Of a stretch of 64,000 nucleotides of DNA, positions 27,536 through 35,816 are shown piece after piece. Source of the stretch: Rhodoferax sp. (GTDB taxonomy: Bacteria > Pseudomonadota > Gammaproteobacteria > Burkholderiales > Burkholderiaceae_C); NCBI GenBank assembly GCA_013791765.1, contig VMTC01000049.1, positions 1 to 64,000 of the forward strand, in the 5' to 3' direction. The notes below the pieces were generated by a model. That model was not told the DNA's origin, ran no database searches, and was given only the letters and a program-made list of their open reading frames with translations. The translations under genes and the position numbers were made by a program. Every line of letters starts with the position of its first letter. Position 1 is the first letter of the stretch.

Positions 27536-28765
27536 ATGAATCCACTGCTCGCCCTTTTGCAGCCCTACCCCTTTGAGCGGCTGCGCCAACTTCTCTCCAG
27601 CGTGACACCCAATCCGGCACTGCGGCCGATCAGCCTCGGGCTAGGGGAACCCAAACACGCCACCCCTGCCTTCATTCAACAAGCCATGATCGAGGCCATT
27701 GGGCGCACGCCCAGCGGCCTGGCCAGCTACCCGGCCACCCAGGGCGAGCCCGCGCTGCGCGAAGCTTTTGCTAAATGGCTTAAAAGGCGCTACGACATCG
27801 ACGTTGACCCGGCCACGCAAATGCTGCCGGTCAATGGCTCGCGCGAGGCGCTGTTCGCCCTGACCCAGGCCGTTGTCAACCCCGGAGCAAAGCAGCTCAG
27901 TGGTGAAAAGCCGCTGGTGGTCTGCCCCAATCCTTTTTACCAAATCTACGAAGGCGCCACGCTGCTGGCCGGGGCCGAGCCCTACTACGTGGCGAGCGAC
28001 CCGGCGCGCAACTTTGCCCCCGACTGGGCCAGCGTGCCCGCAGCAGTATGGGCGCGCACCCAGCTGCTGATCGTCTGCTCGCCCGGCAACCCGACCGGCG
28101 CGGTGATGCCCTTGTCCGAATGGCAACTGCTGTTCGAGCTGAGCGACCAGCATGGTTTTGTCATCGGCTCCGACGAGTGCTACAGCGAGATCTATTTCCG
28201 CGACGACGCCCAGGGTGGGCCGCCGCTGGGCGGCATGGAGGCCGCGGCCAAACTTGGCCGCCTGGACTTCAAGAACCTGATTTCGCTCACCAGCCTGTCC
28301 AAGCGCAGCAATGTGCCGGGTATGCGCAGTGGTTTTGTCGCTGGCGACGCCGCCCTCATCGCGCAATTTCTGCTCTACCGCACCTACCACGGCTGCGCCA
28401 TGAGCCCGGTGGTGCAGGCCGCCAGCCTGGCCGCCTGGCGCGACGAGCAGCACGTGGTGGAAAACCGCGCGCTGTACCGCAGCAAATTCGCTCAGGTCAC
28501 ACCGATCCTGGCCGAAGTGCTGGACGTGGCGCTGCCCGATGCAGGCTTTTATTTGTGGGCCAAAGTCAAGGGCAATGACACCGACTTTGCCCGCGACTTG
28601 TTCGCTCTTTACAATGTGACGGTTTTACCCGGCTCCTATGTGGCGCGTGAGTTCCACTGCAGCAATCCCGGCGCCGGTCGAATTCGCATGGCGCTGGTGG
28701 CTGAAACGGCCGAATGTGTGCAAGCGGCCCAGCGCATCGCGCAATTTGTCAAATCCAGAAACTGA
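27536..28765 (+). CDS. dapC: Succinyldiaminopimelate transaminase
   Basis: 409-residue class I/II aminotransferase acting in lysine and peptidoglycan precursor synthesis (N-succinyl-2-amino-6-ketopimelate to N-succinyl-LL-DAP). Starts [20 protein letters not shown], as in betaproteobacterial DapC. PLP-binding features: NPGNPTGAV region ([10 protein letters not shown], about 180), DECYSEIYF, and [15 protein letters not shown] with the Schiff-base Lys. It is followed by dapD after 35 bases and heads the dapC-dapD-pilU-dapE-prmB cluster. Confidence 0.93.
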   Translation: MNPLLALLQPYPFERLRQLLSSVTPNPALRPISLGLGEPKHATPAFIQQAMIEAIGRTPSGLASYPATQGEPALREAFAKWLKRRYDIDVDPATQMLPVNGSREALFALTQAVVNPGAKQLSGEKPLVVCPNPFYQIYEGATLLAGAEPYYVASDPARNFAPDWASVPAAVWARTQLLIVCSPGNPTGAVMPLSEWQLLFELSDQHGFVIGSDECYSEIYFRDDAQGGPPLGGMEAAAKLGRLDFKNLISLTSLSKRSNVPGMRSGFVAGDAALIAQFLLYRTYHGCAMSPVVQAASLAAWRDEQHVVENRALYRSKFAQVTPILAEVLDVALPDAGFYLWAKVKGNDTDFARDLFALYNVTVLPGSYVAREFHCSNPGAGRIRMALVAETAECVQAAQRIAQFVKSRN

Positions 28766-28800
28766 AACCCCAGCGGTTTCGCCTCCCGAGAACAACTTTC

Positions 28801-29625
28801 ATGACGCAACAACTGCAATCCATCATTGACGCCGCCTGGGAAGACCGCGCCAATTTATCGCCCAGCGCAGCCCCCAAAGAAGTGCTCGATGCGGTCGAGC
28901 ACGTTATTTCTGACCTCAATTGCGGGCGCCTGCGTGTGGCCACGCGTGAAGGCGTGGGCCAGTGGACCACGCACCAGTGGATCAAGAAGGCCGTGCTGCT
29001 GAGCTTCAGACTCACCGACAACCAGGTGATGAAAGCCGGTGATCTGGGTTTCTATGACAAGGTGCCGACCAAATTTGCCGGCATGGACGAAGAAGCATTC
29101 AGGGCCTCGGGCGTGCGCATCGTGCCACCCGCCGTGGCGCGGCGCGGCAGCTTTGTGGCCAAGGGCGTGATCCTGATGCCCTCCTACGTCAACATCGGCG
29201 CCTACGTGGATGAAGGCACGATGGTTGACACCTGGGCCACGGTGGGCTCCTGTGCGCAGATCGGCAAGCACGTGCATTTGAGCGGTGGTGTCGGCATTGG
29301 CGGCGTGCTCGAGCCGATGCAGGCCGGCCCGACCATCATTGAGGACAACTGCTTCATCGGCGCGCGCTCCGAAGTGGTCGAAGGCGTGATCGTGGAAGAA
29401 AACTCCGTCATCTCGATGGGCGTTTACCTCGGGCAAAGCACCCCCATTTACGACCGCGCAACCGATACCGTCAGCTATGGCCGCATTCCCAGTGGCTCGG
29501 TCGTCATCAGTGGCAGCCTGCCCAAGAACGAGGGCAAATACAGCCTGTACGCGGCCATCATCGTGAAGCGCGTGGATGCGCAAACGCGATCCAAGACCAG
29601 CTTGAACGACTTGCTGCGCGACTGA
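28801..29625 (+). CDS. dapD: Tetrahydrodipicolinate N-succinyltransferase
   Basis: 274-residue left-handed beta-helix transferase that succinylates tetrahydrodipicolinate with succinyl-CoA. Hexapeptide repeats run through the middle ([39 protein letters not shown]), followed by [19 protein letters not shown] and the C-terminal [17 protein letters not shown]. The ATG at 28801 matches known DapD starts ([14 protein letters not shown]). Second gene in the dap operon. Confidence 0.96.
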   Translation: MTQQLQSIIDAAWEDRANLSPSAAPKEVLDAVEHVISDLNCGRLRVATREGVGQWTTHQWIKKAVLLSFRLTDNQVMKAGDLGFYDKVPTKFAGMDEEAFRASGVRIVPPAVARRGSFVAKGVILMPSYVNIGAYVDEGTMVDTWATVGSCAQIGKHVHLSGGVGIGGVLEPMQAGPTIIEDNCFIGARSEVVEGVIVEENSVISMGVYLGQSTPIYDRATDTVSYGRIPSGSVVISGSLPKNEGKYSLYAAIIVKRVDAQTRSKTSLNDLLRD

Positions 29626-29665
29626 TTGTCTAGCGCCAGTCACGCCAAATTACCCGGGTTTCAGC

Positions 29666-30862
29666 ATGGCAACCACTGCAGCAAGCGCGACCAAGGCCAC
29701 GCCGGGCACCTCCGGCACGATGGAGCGCATTCTTCGCCTGATGAGCGAGAAGAAGGCCTCCGACGTTTATCTGTCCGCCCACTCACCGGCGCTGATCCGC
29801 ATCAACGGCCAGTGCGTGCCGATCAACAACCAGCAACTGCCGCCCGAGGCGCCGCGCAATTTGCTGGCGGAGATTTTGCCGCCCAACCGCATCGAAGAGC
29901 TGGAAGAGCTCAACGAGCTCAACATGGGTTGGTCAATGGCGGGCGTGGGCCGCTTTCGCATCAGCGCGATGCGCCAGCGCGGCTCGATTGCGGCGGTGAT
30001 TCGCTACATCTCGGTCGACATCCCGCCGCTCGACACCTTGGGCGTGCCGATGATCCTGAGTCAGCTGATCATGGAAAAACGCGGCCTGCTGCTGATGGTA
30101 GGCGCCACCGGCGCGGGCAAAAGCACCACCATGGCCGCCATCATTGACCATCGCAATGCCAATGCCACTGGCCACATCCTGACAATTGAAGACCCGCTGG
30201 AGTATTTGTTCCGCAACAAGCGCTCGGTGGTGAATCAGCGCGAGGTCGGCACCGACACCCAATCGACCCACACCGCGCTGAAGAACGCCCTGCGCCAGGC
30301 CCCGGACGTGATCATGATTGGCGAAATCCGCGACCGTGAAACCATGTCGGCAGCGATTGCCTACGCCCAGACCGGCCATTTGTGTCTGGCCACCCTGCAC
30401 GCCAACAACAGCGCCCAGGCGCTCAACCGGATTCTGAGTTTCTACCCGGTCGAGGTGCGCGAAACCATGCTGGCCGACCTGTCGGCCGCGCTCAAGGCGA
30501 TTGTGTCGCAGCGACTCTTGCGCACCACGGGCGGCGGGCGCATCCCGGCAGTCGAGATCATGCTCAACACCAACCTGGTGGCCGAAATGATTGGAAATGG
30601 CGATTTTTCCGGCGTCAAGGAGGCCATGGAGAAGTCAATGGCCGAGGGCGGCCAGACTTTTGAGCAAGACATCGCGCGCCTGATCATGGACGGCGTGGTG
30701 GACCGCAAGGAAGGGCTGCTCAACTCGGACTCCCCCACCAATTTGATGTGGCGCCTGCAAAACGACTTCAACGCCCGGACACAAGCGCCCGTGGACACCG
30801 AAGACCCGGATGATCACCCCTCTTTCACCGAAATCACGCTCGACGTGATGCACGGCTCCTGA
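29666..30862 (+). CDS. pilU: PilT/PilU-family type IV pilus retraction ATPase
   Basis: 398-residue secretion ATPase. After an Ala/Thr-rich start come the PilU-like [20 protein letters not shown], Walker [10 protein letters not shown] (about 145-153), the Asp box [12 protein letters not shown], Walker B IMIGEIRD and the His box [12 protein letters not shown]. The insert [17 protein letters not shown] and the acidic C-terminal tail favour PilU over PilT. Its place between dapD and dapE, with gaps of 40 and 13 bases, is unusual: no other pilus gene is in the window. It may be co-transcribed with lysine genes. The subtype (PilU or PilT paralogue) is uncertain. Confidence 0.88.
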   Translation: MATTAASATKATPGTSGTMERILRLMSEKKASDVYLSAHSPALIRINGQCVPINNQQLPPEAPRNLLAEILPPNRIEELEELNELNMGWSMAGVGRFRISAMRQRGSIAAVIRYISVDIPPLDTLGVPMILSQLIMEKRGLLLMVGATGAGKSTTMAAIIDHRNANATGHILTIEDPLEYLFRNKRSVVNQREVGTDTQSTHTALKNALRQAPDVIMIGEIRDRETMSAAIAYAQTGHLCLATLHANNSAQALNRILSFYPVEVRETMLADLSAALKAIVSQRLLRTTGGGRIPAVEIMLNTNLVAEMIGNGDFSGVKEAMEKSMAEGGQTFEQDIARLIMDGVVDRKEGLLNSDSPTNLMWRLQNDFNARTQAPVDTEDPDDHPSFTEITLDVMHGS

Positions 30863-30875
30863 CCCCTCACCGCGA

Positions 30876-32057
30876 ATGCTGATGCCTAAAACCCTGCACC
30901 TGGCCGAACAACTGATCGCCCGAGCCTCACTCACGCCCGACGATGCCGGCTGCCAGCAAATCATCGCGCAGCGCCTGCGCCCACTGGGTTTCGTCTGTGA
31001 AACCATCAGCAGCGGTCCGATTAATGCGCTGGTCACTAATTTATGGGCAAAACGGGCTCCAGCCCGCGTGTATACTGAGCAATCAGCTACTAAATTGATT
31101 GTGATGGCCGGTCATACTGACGTCGTGCCAAGCGGCCCGGCGCAGCAGTGGCGCAGCCAGCCCTTCACACCGACCCAACTGGAGGGCAAGTTGTATGGCC
31201 GCGGCGCCGCCGACATGAAGACCTCGCTGGCCGCGTTCGTCGTGGCTACCGAAGAGTTCTTGGCTGCGCAGCCTGACACGCCTTTATCGATAGCATTCCT
31301 GATCACCAGTGACGAGGAAGGCCCAGCGCTGGACGGCACGCTCAAGGTCTGTGAAACGCTGCAGGCGCGCGGCGAACGCATCGACTACTGCATCGTCGGT
31401 GAGCCCACCTCTTTGGCGCGCACCGGCGACATGATCAAGAATGGCCGGCGCGGCACGCTCAGCGCACGCTTGACGGTCAAAGGCGTGCAAGGCCACATCG
31501 CCTACCCGCACCTGGCGAAAAACCCGATCCATCTGGTGGCCCCGGCCTTGGCCGAGCTCGTCGGCATCGAATGGGACCACGGCAACGCCTTCTTCCAGCC
31601 CACCACCTGGCAGATCAGCAACATCCACAGCGGCACCGGCGCCAGCAATGTGATTCCGGGTGCGGTGGTGATTGACTTCAACTTCCGTTTTTCCACCGAG
31701 TCCACCCCCGAGTCGCTGCAGACCCGGTTGGCCGCCGTGCTGGAGCGCCACGAGCTCGATTACGACCTGGCCTGGACGCTCGGCGGCACGCCGTTCCTGA
31801 CCGAGCCCGGCACGCTGGTGGACGCGATGGTGGATGCCATCAAGCAAGAGACCGGCCTCACTACCGCGTTATCCACCACTGGCGGCACCAGCGACGGCCG
31901 CTTCATTGCCAAAATCTGCCCGCAAGTGATCGAGTTCGGCCCGCCCAACGCCAGCATCCACAAGATCGACGAACACATCAATATCGCTGACATCGAGCCT
32001 TTGAAAAACATCTATAGGCGCGTGCTGGAAAACCTGAGTGCGGGGCCAGCAGCATGA
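30876..32057 (+). CDS. dapE: Succinyl-diaminopimelate desuccinylase with an in-frame repeat insert
   Basis: 393-residue M20 metallopeptidase that releases LL-DAP from N-succinyl-LL-DAP; E. coli DapE is 375. Metal and catalytic motifs are [40 protein letters not shown] and the C-terminal HKIDEHIN. Between NLWAKR and VMAGHTD there are about nine extra residues ([14 protein letters not shown] region). The DNA here, 31038-31096, matches the interspersed repeat, so a copy seems to have been inserted in frame just before the first metal ligand. The stop overlaps prmB by 4 bases. Confidence 0.94.
   Translation: MLMPKTLHLAEQLIARASLTPDDAGCQQIIAQRLRPLGFVCETISSGPINALVTNLWAKRAPARVYTEQSATKLIVMAGHTDVVPSGPAQQWRSQPFTPTQLEGKLYGRGAADMKTSLAAFVVATEEFLAAQPDTPLSIAFLITSDEEGPALDGTLKVCETLQARGERIDYCIVGEPTSLARTGDMIKNGRRGTLSARLTVKGVQGHIAYPHLAKNPIHLVAPALAELVGIEWDHGNAFFQPTTWQISNIHSGTGASNVIPGAVVIDFNFRFSTESTPESLQTRLAAVLERHELDYDLAWTLGGTPFLTEPGTLVDAMVDAIKQETGLTTALSTTGGTSDGRFIAKICPQVIEFGPPNASIHKIDEHINIADIEPLKNIYRRVLENLSAGPAA
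31038..31096 (-). repeat. Interspersed repeat copy inserted in frame in dapE
   Basis: AATTTATGGGC, CGGGCTCCAGCCCGCGTG and ATCAGCTACTAAATT occur in the same order and spacing as in intergenic copies read in this orientation (for example the reverse of 14501-14565). The reading frame of dapE is kept. Confidence 0.65.
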
Positions 32058-33013
32058 CGCTGCTGGAGTTGATTGAAGCGGCCGCCGCCCAGCTCACCGA
32101 GGCCGGTGTGGCCTTTGGCCACGGCACCACCAACGCCTTTGACGAAGCCGCGTGGCTGGTGCTGTGGCAGCTCGGGCTGCCGCTCGACACGCCACTCGAT
32201 GGCGCAACCGATGAAGCGGAATTTATAGCCAATCAGCCCGTAGCCCCCGCAGAACAAGCGCAAGTAGCTACGCTTTTAGCTAAAAGAATCAGCTCCCGCC
32301 AGCCTGGCGCCTACCTGACGAAAGAGGCCTGGCTCATGGGTGTGCCGTTCTACGTGGACGAGCGCGCCATCGTGCCACGCTCCTTGATTGCCGAGTTGCT
32401 GGTGGACGGCGCCCTGGACTACTGGCTCAGCGACGCCACGCACGCGGTGCTGGATCTGTGCAGCGGCAACGGCAGCCTGGCGGTGCTGGCCGCCATGGCC
32501 TACCCGGATGTGACGGTGGATGCCTCTGACTTGTCAAAGGACGCGCTGGCGGTGGCCCGCATCAACGTTGATAAACATGGTTTGGGCGGGCGCATCACTT
32601 TGATCGAATCGGATGGCTTTGCCAAGCTGCCGGGCCGCTACGACCTGATTTTGTGCAACCCGCCTTATGTCAACCTGCAGAGCATGGCGGCGCTGCCGCC
32701 TGAATTTCACGCCGAGCCCGCGCTGGCGCTCGATGGCAACCGCGCGGGCGGCCAGGACGGCATGGACTTCATCCGCAGGCTGCTGATGGAGGCGCCGCAG
32801 CACATGAATGAAAACGCGGTGCTGGTGCTGGAAATCGGCAACGAGCGGGCGCACTTTGAAGCGGCATTCCCCCAGTTAGCGGCGATCTGGCTGGAAACCA
32901 GCGCCGGTGAAGACCAGGTGCTGCTACTTGAGCGTGAAGAACTTTTGGCGCTATTGCGGGGGCCGAAGCCAGAGTCCTTACGTGTGCCGAAGCCAGACGG
33001 GCTGGGCGAGTGA
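32054..33013 (+). CDS. prmB: Ribosomal protein uL3 glutamine methyltransferase PrmB
   Basis: 319-residue SAM-dependent methyltransferase that modifies a glutamine of ribosomal protein uL3. The SAM motif is [16 protein letters not shown] (about 131-146), and the catalytic NPPY lies at about 201-204 ([14 protein letters not shown]). The PrmB-specific [25 protein letters not shown] precedes them. Start overlaps the dapE stop (ATGA). The last 15 or so residues ([17 protein letters not shown]) have a different character and are coded by the left arm of a hairpin element (32987-33090). A weak repeat-like stretch occurs at 32220-32285. Confidence 0.93.
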   Translation: MTLLELIEAAAAQLTEAGVAFGHGTTNAFDEAAWLVLWQLGLPLDTPLDGATDEAEFIANQPVAPAEQAQVATLLAKRISSRQPGAYLTKEAWLMGVPFYVDERAIVPRSLIAELLVDGALDYWLSDATHAVLDLCSGNGSLAVLAAMAYPDVTVDASDLSKDALAVARINVDKHGLGGRITLIESDGFAKLPGRYDLILCNPPYVNLQSMAALPPEFHAEPALALDGNRAGGQDGMDFIRRLLMEAPQHMNENAVLVLEIGNERAHFEAAFPQLAAIWLETSAGEDQVLLLEREELLALLRGPKPESLRVPKPDGLGE

Positions 33014-33090
33014 CTCCGTTCGTGTCCCCCGCCCGTTCCGGGCTCCTCCTTGACCTCACTACGCCACTCACCCAACCCGTCCGGCTTCTC
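32987..33090 (-). repeat. Hairpin element, copy B
   Basis: Arms of about 27 bases (from GAAGCCAGACGGGCTGGG at 32989 and its partner ending near 33090) pair with few mismatches. The core, read on the minus strand, contains GGTCAAGGAGGAGCCCGG and GGGCGGGGGACACG, the same core as copies A and C. The left arm covers the end and stop codon of prmB. Confidence 0.75.
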
Positions 33091-33124
33091 GAATGGTGGG
33101 AACATGCAACCGCCGCACAGCAGG

Positions 33125-33202
33125 AGTACGGATTGCTGTGAAGCGCAGGTCAAGGAGGAGGCCGAAGGCCGGGGGACACGGAGCTTCACAGCAATCCGTG
33201 CT
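33125..33202 (+). repeat. Hairpin element, copy C
   Basis: Arms at 33125-33144 and 33183-33202 pair over about 19 of 20 bases (ACGGATTGCTGTGAAGC and its complement). The core reads GCAGGTCAAGGAGGAGGCC, a GAA loop, then GGCCGGGGGACACGGAGC. Copy C is inverted relative to copy B, 34 bases away. It lies 56 bases before the ABC-F start. Confidence 0.8.
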
Positions 33203-33257
33203 ACGGCACACCACGACTTGCCACAATGAATTCTCAAGAACATAGCCACCATCAACC

Positions 33258-35213
33258 ATGATCACCTTAAAAAACGTCATCCTGCGCCGCGGCGCCAAAG
33301 TGCTGCTTGACGGCGCCAGTGTCACCCTCAATCCGGGCGAAAAAGTCGGCCTGGTCGGGCGCAATGGCGCGGGCAAGTCCTCGCTGTTTGCGCTGCTCAA
33401 CGGCACGCTGCACGAAGACGGCGGCGAATATTTCATCCCGAGCCAATGGCGCATGGGCCAAGTCGCGCAGGACATGCCCGAGACCGATCAAAGCGCCACC
33501 GACTACGTGGTGGACGGCGACACCACGCTCTTGGCAGCGCAACAGGAAGTCACTGAATCGGAAGCCACCGAGGACTACGACCGCATGGCGCACGCCTACA
33601 TGGCGTTGCAAGACGCGGGTTCGCACGACGCACCGGCGCGCGCGCAGGCTTTGATTCTGGGGCTGGGCTTCAAGACCACCGAGCTCACGAATCCGGTCAA
33701 CAGTTTTTCCGGCGGTTGGCGCATGCGGCTGCAACTGGCGCGCGCGCTGATGTGCCCGAGTGACCTGCTGCTGCTGGACGAGCCCACCAACCACCTGGAC
33801 CTGGACGCGCTGGTGTGGCTGGAGTCCTGGCTCAAGAAGTACGAAGGCACGATGATCGTGATCAGCCACGATCGCGAGTTTCTGGACGCAGTGACCAACG
33901 TCACGCTGCACATCGATGCCGCCAAGCTGACGCGCTATGGCGGCAACTACAGCAAGTTCGAGGACATGCGCGCCGAGCAGATGAACCTGCAGCAAAACGC
34001 CTTTGCCAAGCAGCAGGACAAGATTGCCCACCTGCAAAAGTTCATTGCGCGCTTCAAGGCCAAGGCCAGCAAGGCCAAGCAGGCGCAAAGCCGGGTCAAG
34101 GCGCTGGACCGCATGGAAAAGATCGCGCCGCTATTGAGTGAGGCCGACTTCACCTTTGAATTCAAGGAACCCGCCAACCTTCCCAATCCGATGCTGTCGA
34201 TGACGGGCGTGAGCTTTGGCTACCCGCCGCCCGACGATGCACCGGCGGGCACGGCGCCGACCGTGATCGTCAAGAACGTCAGCCGCTCAGTGCTGGCGGG
34301 TCAGCGCATCGGCATCCTGGGTGCCAACGGCCAGGGCAAGTCGACGGTGGTCAAAACCATCGCGCGCGAACTGCAGGCCTTGGAGGGCGAAATTACTGAG
34401 GGCAAGGGCCTAAACATTGGTTACTTCGCGCAGCAGGAACTGGACGTGTTGCGCCCTGCTGACACCCCGCTGGAACACATGATCCGCATGGTCAAGGACA
34501 TGACGGCGCTGGGCAAGATTGCCGGCCAGGCCACGCGCGAGCAGGACCTGCGCAGTTTTCTGGGCACCTTCAACTTTGGCGGCGACATGGTCAAGCAGGC
34601 CGTGGGCAGCATGAGCGGCGGCGAAAAAGCGCGGCTGGTGCTGTGCATGATCGTCTGGCAGCGCCCGAACCTCTTGCTGCTCGATGAGCCGACCAACCAC
34701 CTGGACCTGGCCACGCGCGAAGCCCTCTCGATGGCGCTCAACGAGTTTGAAGGCACGGTGATGCTGGTCAGCCATGACCGGGCGCTGCTCCGCGCGGTCT
34801 GCGACGAGTTCTGGATGGTCTCGCGCGGTGGCGTTGAGCCCTTCGACGGCGACCTGGACGACTACCAGCGCTATTTGTTAGATGAAGCCAAGCGCCAGCG
34901 CGAAGCCATCAAGGAGGCCGCCAGCGCCAGCGCCAAGGCCGAGCGCAAGGCCCTGGCCGAAGCGGCGGCCAAGCCGAAAGTCAAGGTGGCGTCCAGCGGC
35001 GTCAAGCGCCAGCTCGAACAGTGCGAGGCGCGCATGGCAGTGCTCAACGGCGAAGGAGCTTCTCTGGAGGGCCTACTCTCCAAATCGCCGCCGCCGTCGG
35101 ACTATGCCGAGCTGGGCAACCGGCTCAAGGCCGTCAACGACGAACTGCAAATCCTGGAAGAGCAATGGTTGACGCTGTCGGGGCAGGTGGAAGCGGCTGG
35201 TGTTTCGCACTGA
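33258..35213 (+). CDS. ABC-F family ATPase (YheS-like)
   Basis: 651-residue soluble protein with two ABC domains and no membrane spans. First domain: Walker A GRNGAGKSSL (about 34-43), signature SFSGGWRMRL, Walker B LLLLDEPTNHLDLDALVWLE. The ABC-F linker with FIARFKAKASKAKQAQSRVKAL follows (about 255-275). Second domain: GANGQGKST (about 354), SMSGGEKARL, LLLLDEPTNHLD. The C terminus is a charged coiled-coil rich in Lys, Glu and Ala. Order and length match E. coli YheS better than Uup or EttA. ABC-F proteins act on the ribosome, often rescuing stalled translation; the exact role is not known from sequence. Confidence 0.92.
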   Translation: MITLKNVILRRGAKVLLDGASVTLNPGEKVGLVGRNGAGKSSLFALLNGTLHEDGGEYFIPSQWRMGQVAQDMPETDQSATDYVVDGDTTLLAAQQEVTESEATEDYDRMAHAYMALQDAGSHDAPARAQALILGLGFKTTELTNPVNSFSGGWRMRLQLARALMCPSDLLLLDEPTNHLDLDALVWLESWLKKYEGTMIVISHDREFLDAVTNVTLHIDAAKLTRYGGNYSKFEDMRAEQMNLQQNAFAKQQDKIAHLQKFIARFKAKASKAKQAQSRVKALDRMEKIAPLLSEADFTFEFKEPANLPNPMLSMTGVSFGYPPPDDAPAGTAPTVIVKNVSRSVLAGQRIGILGANGQGKSTVVKTIARELQALEGEITEGKGLNIGYFAQQELDVLRPADTPLEHMIRMVKDMTALGKIAGQATREQDLRSFLGTFNFGGDMVKQAVGSMSGGEKARLVLCMIVWQRPNLLLLDEPTNHLDLATREALSMALNEFEGTVMLVSHDRALLRAVCDEFWMVSRGGVEPFDGDLDDYQRYLLDEAKRQREAIKEAASASAKAERKALAEAAAKPKVKVASSGVKRQLEQCEARMAVLNGEGASLEGLLSKSPPPSDYAELGNRLKAVNDELQILEEQWLTLSGQVEAAGVSH

Positions 35214-35285
35214 GGAAGCAGGCATTCTCGGGAATGAAAATTATTTGACGGTGAGTTGTGGGTCATTTGCTGACGCCTGTTCTTT

Positions 35286-35743
35286 CCCCCACTCACTCCC
35301 CCCGCCCTCTCTCGCCCCGCCGGGCGAAAGAGGGAGCCAACAGCCACATTTGGCCGCGTCTTTGAAGGTGGGACGTACTCGCGCCAATTGGCGTTGGGGC
35401 AGCGCTTAATCTGAGTGATCTGAGTGAGCGGCTTGCGGGCGACTAGTCGCTGGGTTGGCGCCACTTTGAGGCCAGCGCGCAGTCCGGTAGGTCGTGTTAG
35501 CCGCCAGGCGTAACCCGACATGCAAGCCCGCAAGCAAGGACGTCGGGTTACGCTACGCTAACCCGACCTCGACTGCGTCCTACTTGACTCTGGCTGTTTG
35601 GCTACAGCGACCGGTCGCTGCCTTGCCTTCACTTTGAGGCCAGCACGCTGTGGCGCACAGAGTTCCCGCCTTCAAACACGCGGCCAGATGAAGCTCCCCT
35701 CTTTCGCCCGGCGGGGCGAGAGAGGGGTTGGGGGAGTGAGTGG
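35286..35743. repeat. Inverted-repeat-bounded block between ABC-F gene and dnaE
   Basis: Left arm 35286-35373 and right arm 35660-35743 are inverted repeats (the C-rich ACTCACTCCCCC, then TCTCGCCCCGCCGGGCGAAA, then TGGCCGCGT and TTTGAAGG). Inside, the direct repeat CACTTTGAGGCCAGC occurs at 35462 and 35630. No gene is apparent in the 592-base gap 35214-35805; it is entirely repeat DNA. It could be a degenerate mobile cassette or two independent REP-like elements in opposite orientation. Confidence 0.65.
35486..35570. repeat. Paired REP-like palindromes
   Basis: GTCGTGTTAGCC...GGCGTAACCCGAC (about 35490-35519) is followed by GTCGGGTTA-CGCTACGC-TAACCCGAC (35542-35567), a 9-base stem. The core GTCGGGTTACGC is a common bacterial REP-type sequence. 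The two palindromes are related to each other. Confidence 0.7.
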
Positions 35744-35754
35744 AGAAAAATAAC

Positions 35755-35816
35755 TATAAAATTAATAGCTACTCAAGCATACAGCACGAGGGCTAGAGCC
35801 ATATTTCACTCATAAA
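35755..35816 (+). repeat. About 60-bp interspersed repeat, copy 4
   Basis: ATAAAATTAATAGCTAC at the left, GAGGGCTAGAGCCATAT in the centre, TTCACTCATAAAC at the right. The right end overlaps the last codons and stop of dnaE on the minus strand. Confidence 0.8.

Noticed and set aside
32220-32285. Possible interspersed repeat in prmB
   Set aside because: Blocks TTTATAGCC and CAAGTAGCTAC fit, but PrmB length in this part seems normal, so an insertion is not needed; kept only as a remark.
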